Shown: positions 1-5,196 of the stretch, in pieces | Numbering within the stretch: the first letter of the stretch is position 1 | Layout: every line of letters starts with the position of its first letter | DNA from: CADEED01 sp964444835 | Lineage (GTDB): Bacteria > Pseudomonadota > Gammaproteobacteria > Steroidobacterales > Steroidobacteraceae | Reading direction: 5' to 3' | DNA length: 5,196 nucleotides | Assembly (NCBI GenBank): GCA_964444835.1 | Contig: CAYUIT010000104.1 | Location: forward strand, 1 to 5,196 | Position numbers and translations under genes: made by a program | The notes under the pieces: generated by a model | Databases searched by the model: none | What the model saw: only the letters and a program-made list of their open reading frames with translations | Told to the model about the DNA's origin: nothing

Positions 1-35
1 CTTGTCACGCCCCAGCGCGTTTCGTCCCTAATCCG

Positions 36-64
36 TTGTCAAGTTTGTAGACGGTTCCTAACAC
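36..64 (+). promoter_or_regulatory. Possible weak sigma-70-type promoter for the TonB receptor gene
   Basis: A TTGTCA hexamer at 36-41 (5 of 6 matches to TTGACA) is followed after a 17-base spacer by TAACAC at 59-64 (3 of 6 matches to TATAAT). It lies about 70 bases upstream of the chosen start of the receptor gene, a plausible leader length. The -10 element is poor, and a second TTGTCA at 3-8 has no good partner at the right distance, so this is only a candidate. I see no clear Fur-box-like palindrome in bases 1-134. Confidence 0.25.
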
Positions 65-120
65 TCGTTCCATCGGCGATTGCGTGTGTGGTTTGCACGC
101 CGCAAGAGTCGCAACGAACT

Positions 121-127
121 GGGAGGA
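121..127 (+). promoter_or_regulatory. Shine-Dalgarno deciding the GTG start of the TonB receptor
   Basis: GGGAGGA lies 7 bases upstream of a GTG at 135. This is a near-ideal ribosome binding site and it favours GTG-135 over the longer in-frame GTG-84. The extra 17 residues of the longer version would also put polar sequence in front of an otherwise normal signal peptide. Confidence 0.85.
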
Positions 128-134
128 TACCAAC

Positions 135-2960
135 GTGATTAGTAACGACTTGTTGCGCTCGCGCGTGTTGGCGACATGCGCGGCATTGAGCACCACTGCA
201 CTCGCGGGGCTGGCGACGCCGGCTCAAGCACAGAGCAATGAGAGCAGCGGCGCCTCACAGATAGAAGAAGTGGTTGTCACGGGCTCACGCCTGCGGCGGC
301 CAGATCTCGATAGCCCGAGCCCGATCTCGATCGTGAACGAGGAGTTCTTCGAGCAGAAGGGCACGGTGAACGTCGAAGAAGTGCTGAACCAACTGCCGCA
401 AATCGTGCCGGGCTTGGGCTCGCAAGTGAACAACGGTGGTGATGGCACGGCGACGGTGGACCTGCGCGGCTTGGGCCCGACTCGCACGCTAGTGCTCATC
501 AACGGCCGCCGTTTCGTGCCGGCAACAAACACTGGGCGCACCGACTTGAATGCCATTCCGGCTAACTTGTTAGAGCGCGTGGAAGTGGTGACGGGTGGCG
601 CTTCGGCAGTGTACGGCTCCGATGCACTCGCGGGTGTCGTGAACTTCATCCTGAAGGACGACTTCGAAGGCATCGAGATGGGCGCGCGCTTCGGCCAATC
701 GACCGAGGGTGACGCAAAGACGAAGGACGTATTCGCCACCTTCGGCGGCAACTTCGCTGACGATCGCGGCAACGCGGTGATTGCCCTCTCCTACTATCAG
801 CGCGACCCGCTGTTCCAAGACGCGCGTGAATTCACTGCGGTGGATCGGCAGTCGAACGGTAGCGCCACCGGTATTGCCGGCCGCTTGGATAATTCGCCGT
901 TTAATCCATTCGGCGCCTTTAACGGCACAGCGGCGGGGAGCAACTATGCGTTCAATGCGAACGGCACGGTGCGGCGCTTCGTCAATGCTCTGCCAGAGAC
1001 CAACAACGGCGTCGGCGATCGGTACAACTTTGCACCGGTCAACTATCTGGCCACGCCGCAGACGCGCCGGACGCTCGATGCATTCTTGACTTACAACATC
1101 AACGAATCGGCGCAGGCGTATGTGGAGACTTACTACATTCAGAATCGTCAGAACTTGAACCTGGCGCCGACGCCGGCGACTAACTTGGTGTTGCCGGTGA
1201 CGAACCCGCTGCTCACGCAGTCGGCGCGCGACTTGTTAGCCACGCGCGTCGTGAACCCGGCGTCGCCGTTGCCCACAGGGCCGAACGCGCCCGCGATCTT
1301 CCGCCGTCGCATGGTGGAGTTCGGGCCGCGTTTGAATGTCGCCAAGTTCGATCTCACGCAGATCGTCGCGGGTGCTAAGGGCAAGCTCGCTAACGACTGG
1401 AACTGGGACACGTACTACAGCTTCGGTCGCACCGACAGCAATGTCGGTATCGAGGGTGACATTTCCAAGGCACGATTGAATGCGTCACTCGCGGGTTGCC
1501 CGGCGGGTTCTCCAGCCGGTTGCCGCGTGGTCGACTTCTTCGGCCCCGGCAAGATCAGCGCGGCAGATGTGGCGTTCTTGCGCATCGGCTCGGCGGTCGA
1601 CACGCTCGTGTTCGATCGCCAGTTGGTGGCGGCAACGGCGAACGGCCCGGTGGGCACTCTGCCAGCCGGCGAAGTGTCGGTGGCCGTGGGCGTGGAGTAT
1701 CGCGAGGACAAGAGCATCTTCAATCCGTCCGAGGCTTCGTTGATTGGCGATCTGTCGGGCTTCAATCCGATGGCGCCGATCAGCGGCGGCTTCGATGTGA
1801 AGGAAGGCTATGCGGAAATCGGTGTTCCGCTGCTGCGCGATAAGCCGGGTGCGCAGAACCTGAGCTTCAGCGGCGCGGTGCGCGTGTCGGACTACAGCAC
1901 CGTCGGGCAGCTAACCACTTACAAGGGCAGCTTGGAGTGGTCGCCTGTGGATCAACTCAAGGTGCGCGGCAGCTATGCCAAGGCCTCGCGCGCGCCGAGT
2001 GTGTTCGAGCTGTTCCAAGCGGGTGATACCAACGCGCCTACCGTGACAGACCCGTGCGCGTTGATCCGCCCCACTGGCGCACCGCAGGTGGTGACACCCG
2101 CCACTCAGCTCATCTGCCAGTTCAGCGGCTTGCCCGCGCCGGGCACGCTCGCCGTGCAGTCGAACAGCCAAGCCACTTCGAGCCGCGTGGGTAACACGAA
2201 TCTCGACCAAGAAGATGGCAAGACCTTCACGGCAGGCCTCGTGTGGCAGCCGCCATTCCTGCGCGGCTTCAGCGCGACGCTCGACTACTATGACATCAAG
2301 GTCACTAACTACATCACGCGCCTGGCGGGCGGTGAAGCGAGTCAAGTGACGGCGTGCTTTACGAGTGGCGTGACGACGGCGGCCCAATACGCTGCCGACC
2401 CGAACTGCGCCAATATCGGTCGGCAGTCGAACGGCGATCTGTTCATCACGTCGCCGCTCGTGAACACGGGTGAGCTCAAGACGAACGGCTTCGACTTGGC
2501 GCTCAACTACGCGTTTGGGTGGGACAACGTCGGCAAGTTCTCGGTGCGCGCAGATGCGGGTTACATGAACTCGTACAATCTCGACGGCAACGAGTATGTG
2601 TCGCAGACGAGCACCGATTTCGGCACGCTGCCGAAACTGCGTACGAACCTGCGTCTCGTGTACGACCGCGGTCCGTTCCAAGCGTCGGCCAACTGGCAGC
2701 GCTGGGGCGAAGTGGATACTCGCCCAGGCGACGCGCAGGACGGCAACGATGTGACGATCCCGGCGTTCAACTATCTCGACCTCGCCGGGCGCTACCGCTT
2801 CGGCAGCGACGAGAACTACGATCTCGCGATAGCGATCACGAACGTGACTAACAAGTCGCCGCCGCTGATCCTCACGGGCTTCACGAACACCAACACGGAC
2901 AACAGCACCTACGACTCGATCGGTCGGCGGTATGTTGTGAGTGTGACGGCGAAGTTCTAG
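135..2960 (+). CDS. TonB-dependent outer-membrane receptor (941 aa, complete)
   Basis: An outer-membrane active-transport channel powered by TonB-ExbB-ExbD; the substrate cannot be read from the sequence. GTG-135 follows a strong Shine-Dalgarno. Residues 1-32 form a Sec signal peptide ending AQA|QS. A TonB-box-like EEVVVTGSR (44-52) comes almost at once, so there is no N-terminal STN/secretin signalling domain. The plug covers about 55-175, with VDLRGLGPTRTLVLINGRR (108-126) and ERVEVVTGGASAVYGSDAL (147-165). The barrel fills the rest, with the typical RGSYAKASRAPSVFELF (611-627) and a terminal Phe in VSVTAKF as expected for BAM-dependent insertion. Length is normal for the Caulobacter/Xanthomonas/sphingomonad receptor group. 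Six cysteines in the mature protein fall in three close pairs (455/463, 641/661, 741/758), probably disulfides in external loops. The gene is monocistronic within the window, ends at its own terminator and faces the peptidase gene tail to tail. The family call is firm; siderophore, peptide or saccharide substrates are all open. Confidence 0.96.
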   Translation: MISNDLLRSRVLATCAALSTTALAGLATPAQAQSNESSGASQIEEVVVTGSRLRRPDLDSPSPISIVNEEFFEQKGTVNVEEVLNQLPQIVPGLGSQVNNGGDGTATVDLRGLGPTRTLVLINGRRFVPATNTGRTDLNAIPANLLERVEVVTGGASAVYGSDALAGVVNFILKDDFEGIEMGARFGQSTEGDAKTKDVFATFGGNFADDRGNAVIALSYYQRDPLFQDAREFTAVDRQSNGSATGIAGRLDNSPFNPFGAFNGTAAGSNYAFNANGTVRRFVNALPETNNGVGDRYNFAPVNYLATPQTRRTLDAFLTYNINESAQAYVETYYIQNRQNLNLAPTPATNLVLPVTNPLLTQSARDLLATRVVNPASPLPTGPNAPAIFRRRMVEFGPRLNVAKFDLTQIVAGAKGKLANDWNWDTYYSFGRTDSNVGIEGDISKARLNASLAGCPAGSPAGCRVVDFFGPGKISAADVAFLRIGSAVDTLVFDRQLVAATANGPVGTLPAGEVSVAVGVEYREDKSIFNPSEASLIGDLSGFNPMAPISGGFDVKEGYAEIGVPLLRDKPGAQNLSFSGAVRVSDYSTVGQLTTYKGSLEWSPVDQLKVRGSYAKASRAPSVFELFQAGDTNAPTVTDPCALIRPTGAPQVVTPATQLICQFSGLPAPGTLAVQSNSQATSSRVGNTNLDQEDGKTFTAGLVWQPPFLRGFSATLDYYDIKVTNYITRLAGGEASQVTACFTSGVTTAAQYAADPNCANIGRQSNGDLFITSPLVNTGELKTNGFDLALNYAFGWDNVGKFSVRADAGYMNSYNLDGNEYVSQTSTDFGTLPKLRTNLRLVYDRGPFQASANWQRWGEVDTRPGDAQDGNDVTIPAFNYLDLAGRYRFGSDENYDLAIAITNVTNKSPPLILTGFTNTNTDNSTYDSIGRRYVVSVTAKF

Positions 2961-2971
2961 TGCCTACGCGT

Positions 2972-3012
2972 GGCGCGGCATTGCAGGGATGCGATGCCGC
3001 GCCTTTTCTTTT
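2972..3012 (+). terminator. Rho-independent terminator of the TonB receptor gene
   Basis: GGCGCGGCAT (2972-2981) pairs perfectly with ATGCCGCGCC (2994-3003). The stem can extend inward by a T-G wobble and two G-C pairs, leaving a six-base loop (AGGGAT, 2985-2990). TTTTCTTTT follows immediately (3004-3012). The hairpin starts 12 bases after the receptor stop codon. Read from the other strand the same hairpin is followed by ACGCGTAGGCA without a T-run, so it should stop the receptor transcript efficiently but the opposing peptidase transcript poorly. Confidence 0.92.
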
Positions 3013-3022
3013 CAAGCTCGCA

Positions 3023-5011
3023 TCAACACGAGATGGCAACCGTACACGCGGGCTTGGCGGGCAGCGGCAATTCATCCGTGGCATAGACGGCCACATGCGG
3101 CACGCCATCCGCCCCGATCCAGCCGCGATACATGCCTTCGGTGTTGAAAGGCAGCGCGAACTGGCCATCGGCGCCTAACACGATGGCGCCGCCGTCACCA
3201 CCGAGCTTGGGAATGGTGCCGTTGATGACAGTGTTGCCCGCGTCGGCGGGGCTCTCGTTCAAGAACTGCATCCGCGCACACACCGCGTGCGCAGCACCCG
3301 TGCGGATGTAGTACTCGCCCCAGCCTGTGCCCGACACCGCGCAACGCTCATCGGCATAGGTGCCGGCGCCGATGATCGGCGCATCGCCAACGCGGCCGTA
3401 ACGCTTGTTAGTCATGCCGCCGGTTGAAGTGCCCGCTGCAAGCTGCGCGCGCGTGTCGAGTGCCACGGCGCCCACCGTGCCGGTGTACTGTGCGCCCGGG
3501 CGTTCGTTCGAGTGGTTAGGATCGAGCGACGTTTGCGGCTGCTTCTCTTTCTCTAATCGGCGCTGCAGTTGCTGCCAACGCTTTTCAGTGCGAAACCACG
3601 CGGGGTCGACGAGCTCGATCTTCTGCTCACGCGCAAACTCCTCGGCACCCTCGCCGATCATCATCACGTGCTCGGAGCGCTCCATCACGGCGCGAGCGAG
3701 AGTGATCGGATTCTTCACACGCCGTAGACCGGCAACTGCACCCGCGCTACGCGTTGCGCCATCCATAATCGACGCATCGAGTTCGTTGCGACCATCGTGC
3801 GTAAACACGGCGCCGCGGCCGGCATTGAAGTTGGGGTCGTCTTCGAGAATGGTGATCGCGGCCGTGACGGCATCGAGCGCCGACTTCCCGGCGACGAGTT
3901 CGGCATAACCGCGACGCAAAGCCAGTTCGAGTGCGGCGCGCGCTTCGCGCTCCGTCTCGGGCGTCATGCCACTGCGCTCCACTCCCGCGCCGCCGTGAAT
4001 CACCAGCATCAAAGGCGCAATCTCAGTCGCGCGCCCGTCCACCACATTATAGAAGCGCTGGAAGCTCGGCTTCTCGACGCGTCCGTCTGGCAAGTGCAGC
4101 ACGGAGTTCACGCCTACGCCGGTCACTTCGATGCGCCGCGCATTCAGCGGTTTGCCCAACTCCGGCGTGGCAGCGAAGCCGCCGCGCACCAGCCACGCGG
4201 CGCCGTTCGGGTCGGTGGCATACAAACGCGCACTGCCATCGGCTTCGACCGCGAGCGCGGCACTCTCGTCGATGCCGAGGCCTAACAAGTTACGCCGCGG
4301 CGTACCCGTGAGCGATTCGGCTTTTGTTAGGAACGCGAACAAGCGGCCGAGCCGATTGCGTTCGCGAAAGTGCGAATCGGTGACGATGCCGCGCAGCCGT
4401 TCGATCTGCAGAAAGTTCTGCTCGATGGTGACGGCGGGCCCGAGCGGATCAGCTAACGCCTCTGGGCTCTTGACGCTGCCACCATCCATCGCGCCATACA
4501 GATACTCACCGAGTATCGCGAGCCCTGCGCTGGTGCCACCGAGTGGTTTGCCTGCGCGCACGTGTGTATCGAGCGCGGCCGCGATCGGCGTGCCACGCCA
4601 GTAACGCACATACCGGGCTTGATCGCCGCCCGCGATGAAGATGCAGTTCGCTTTGGCGAGGCTCGCGAGGATCTTGGCATCGGTCGAGGGCTTGCCGTTC
4701 TTGAACACGAAAGTCTCGATGGAAGTAGCGCCACCGGCGTCGTAGTAGAACTCGTTAGCCACTTCGGTCGTGTACGAAGCGCTCAGCACCACCATATGGC
4801 CGTTGCCGCACTTCCGCAGAAACCAGCGCAGCGCTTCCAGATTGCGATCGCCACCGCCCATCAGGAGCAAGCCCGGCGTGACGGGGCCGGGAGTGGCGAG
4901 CTTGGCATCGCCTACGAAGAAGCGGCGATAGTCGCGCGCTTCCGCAGGGAGCGCCATGACGCTGAGCGCCGAGACAAGAATCAGAATCGATAGCAGCAAG
5001 CGGCGTGACAT
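3023..5011 (-). CDS. Exported cyanophycinase-isoaspartyl peptidase fusion (662 aa, complete)
   Basis: Two hydrolases in one exported chain. Residues 1-25 are a signal peptide (MSRRLLLS, long hydrophobic core, cleavage near AEA|RD; no lipobox). Residues about 45-325 are an S51 cyanophycinase-like domain: GGGD (52-55), GGDQ (128-131), nucleophile elbow GGTSAG with Ser161, DSHF with His214, then Arg218, Arg220 and Arg223, and GLGIDES (244-250). Residues about 334-655 are a plant-type asparaginase/isoaspartyl peptidase (Ntn, T2): HGGAG (339-343), FNAGRGAVFT (395-404), ELDASIMDG (410-418), TGTVGAVALD with nucleophile Thr512, TSTGGMTNK (528-536), GRVGD (539-543) and GTGWGE (561-566). Family knowledge: S51 cyanophycinases cut cyanophycin to beta-Asp-Arg dipeptides; IaaA-type enzymes cleave beta-aspartyl dipeptides and self-cleave before the threonine. 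I infer a bifunctional cyanophycin-degrading enzyme of the periplasm or exterior. The S51 part could instead act on other beta-aspartyl peptides. A GGGAGG seven bases upstream fixes the start at ATG-5011; longer in-frame starts lack one. Apparently monocistronic in the window. Confidence 0.92.
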   Translation of the reverse strand: MSRRLLLSILILVSALSVMALPAEARDYRRFFVGDAKLATPGPVTPGLLLMGGGDRNLEALRWFLRKCGNGHMVVLSASYTTEVANEFYYDAGGATSIETFVFKNGKPSTDAKILASLAKANCIFIAGGDQARYVRYWRGTPIAAALDTHVRAGKPLGGTSAGLAILGEYLYGAMDGGSVKSPEALADPLGPAVTIEQNFLQIERLRGIVTDSHFRERNRLGRLFAFLTKAESLTGTPRRNLLGLGIDESAALAVEADGSARLYATDPNGAAWLVRGGFAATPELGKPLNARRIEVTGVGVNSVLHLPDGRVEKPSFQRFYNVVDGRATEIAPLMLVIHGGAGVERSGMTPETEREARAALELALRRGYAELVAGKSALDAVTAAITILEDDPNFNAGRGAVFTHDGRNELDASIMDGATRSAGAVAGLRRVKNPITLARAVMERSEHVMMIGEGAEEFAREQKIELVDPAWFRTEKRWQQLQRRLEKEKQPQTSLDPNHSNERPGAQYTGTVGAVALDTRAQLAAGTSTGGMTNKRYGRVGDAPIIGAGTYADERCAVSGTGWGEYYIRTGAAHAVCARMQFLNESPADAGNTVINGTIPKLGGDGGAIVLGADGQFALPFNTEGMYRGWIGADGVPHVAVYATDELPLPAKPACTVAISC

Positions 5012-5110
5012 CGGCAAACCTCCCGTCATAATGAAGACGAACCGAGCCACACCATCCCGCGTCCGCGGTGCGCTGTCGCAGGGCGCCGCGAATCGGCTAT
5101 GGTTGAGCGC
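5012..5110. other. Divergent intergenic region between peptidase fusion and sigma-factor gene
   Basis: About 100 bases separate the start of the minus-strand peptidase from the start of the plus-strand sigma-like gene, so promoters for both should lie here or overlap the coding starts. On the minus strand CATTAT (rc of 5028-5033) matches 4 of 6 bases of a -10 box but has no convincing -35 partner. The part from 5060 to 5090 is very GC-rich. I see no terminator or clear operator. Confidence 0.5.
5019..5024 (-). promoter_or_regulatory. Shine-Dalgarno deciding the start of the peptidase fusion
   Basis: On the minus strand GGGAGG ends seven bases before ATG-5011. In-frame upstream starts, including the ATG at 5029 and one at 5158, have no comparable site. 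The 5158 start would also overlap the divergent gene and bury the signal peptide 49 residues inside the protein. Confidence 0.85.
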
Positions 5111-5196
5111 ATGATGTCGCCGCTCGATGACTGGTTCATTCGCGAGATCCTCGTGCACGAGGCGGCACTCACGCGCTTTCTGCGCCGCTGTTGGCC
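5111..5196 (+). CDS. Probable ECF-type RNA polymerase sigma factor, N-terminus only (cut by window end)
   Basis: The open frame reads MMSPLDDWFIREILVHEA followed by ALTRFLRRCW and runs off the window. The acidic/aromatic start followed by a helix with LxRFLRRxW resembles the beginning of region 2 of FecI-like ECF sigma factors, where the core-binding helix precedes an acidic DLxQE-type stretch that would lie just beyond the window. Such sigma factors direct RNA polymerase to a few promoters and are often paired with a FecR-type anti-sigma factor. The start is uncertain: ATG at 5099, 5111 and 5114 are in one frame, and only a weak GAG at 5105-5107 could serve as ribosome binding site, spaced best for 5114. 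It is transcribed away from the peptidase fusion. With only 28 complete codons the family call is tentative. Confidence 0.6.
   Translation, partial: MMSPLDDWFIREILVHEAALTRFLRRCW

Noticed and set aside
3..41. Two TTGTCA hexamers (3-8 and 36-41), 33 bases apart, as a possible operator pair
   Set aside because: Six-base matches in a short leader are easily due to chance, and flanking bases do not match beyond the hexamer.
82..100. GCGTG/CACGC inverted repeat with a nine-base loop in the receptor leader
   Set aside because: A five-base stem is too short to claim a regulatory hairpin in GC-rich DNA.
84..134. Seventeen-residue N-terminal extension of the receptor from GTG-84
   Set aside because: No ribosome binding site precedes GTG-84, while GGGAGGA sits ideally before GTG-135 and the protein from there begins with a normal signal peptide.
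224..772. 182-residue minus-strand open frame opposite the plug domain
   Set aside because: Low-complexity Ser/Thr/Pro-rich translation opposite the most conserved receptor part; no ribosome binding site seen.
1911..2681. 256-residue minus-strand open frame inside the receptor gene
   Set aside because: It is Arg/Val/His-rich with no recognisable motif and lies wholly opposite strongly conserved receptor sequence; a shadow frame caused by GC-rich codon bias.
3329..3331. Trp564 in GTGWGE where E. coli IaaA has Thr (TGTGE)
   Set aside because: The flanking Thr562, Gly563 and Gly565 are kept, and a Trp at this position appears, from memory, in many bacterial isoaspartyl peptidases, so it is not evidence of inactivation.
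3405..4604. Several plus-strand open frames of 126-167 residues across the peptidase gene
   Set aside because: They are antisense to catalytic motifs of both enzyme domains and have Ser/Arg/Ala-rich translations without family resemblance.
5012..5158. Forty-nine-residue N-terminal extension of the peptidase fusion
   Set aside because: It would bury the signal peptide, lacks a Shine-Dalgarno, contains one internally and overlaps the start of the divergent sigma-like gene.
1..5196. Mobile elements, CRISPR arrays, tRNA or rRNA genes
   Set aside because: No direct-repeat arrays, transposase frames, terminal inverted repeats or RNA gene signatures were found on either strand.

Overview
This is a GC-rich (roughly 60% by eye), densely coded stretch of a Gram-negative chromosome. 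It carries a TonB-dependent outer-membrane receptor, an exported peptidase and the beginning of what looks like an ECF sigma factor. The receptor resembles the large TonB-dependent receptor families of Caulobacter, sphingomonads, Xanthomonas and Steroidobacter-like Proteobacteria. A gammaproteobacterium of the Xanthomonadales/Steroidobacterales kind is my best guess, but an alphaproteobacterium is possible and nothing here settles it.

Layout. Bases 1-134 are a leader with a weak promoter candidate and a clear Shine-Dalgarno. Bases 135-2960 (+) encode a 941-residue TonB-dependent receptor with signal peptide, TonB box, plug and barrel. Bases 2961-3022 separate two convergent genes and hold a strong one-way intrinsic terminator for the receptor. 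Bases 3023-5011 (-) encode a 662-residue exported two-domain enzyme: an S51 cyanophycinase-like serine peptidase fused to a complete threonine-dependent isoaspartyl peptidase/L-asparaginase (Ntn hydrolase). Bases 5012-5110 are a divergent intergenic region. From about 5111 to the window end (+) is the N-terminus of a probable ECF sigma factor, cut by the window edge.

The main point of interest is the fusion. Cyanophycinase releases beta-Asp-Arg dipeptides from cyanophycin, and isoaspartyl peptidases of the IaaA type cleave beta-aspartyl dipeptides to free amino acids. One exported polypeptide therefore appears to carry both consecutive steps of cyanophycin breakdown, normally done by two proteins. 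The key residues of both active sites are visible, so neither half looks decayed. Together with the receptor and the sigma factor this could be part of a peptide or polymer scavenging locus, but that link is inferred only from proximity: the receptor is convergent, not in an operon with the enzyme, and lacks the N-terminal signalling domain of sigma-controlling receptors.
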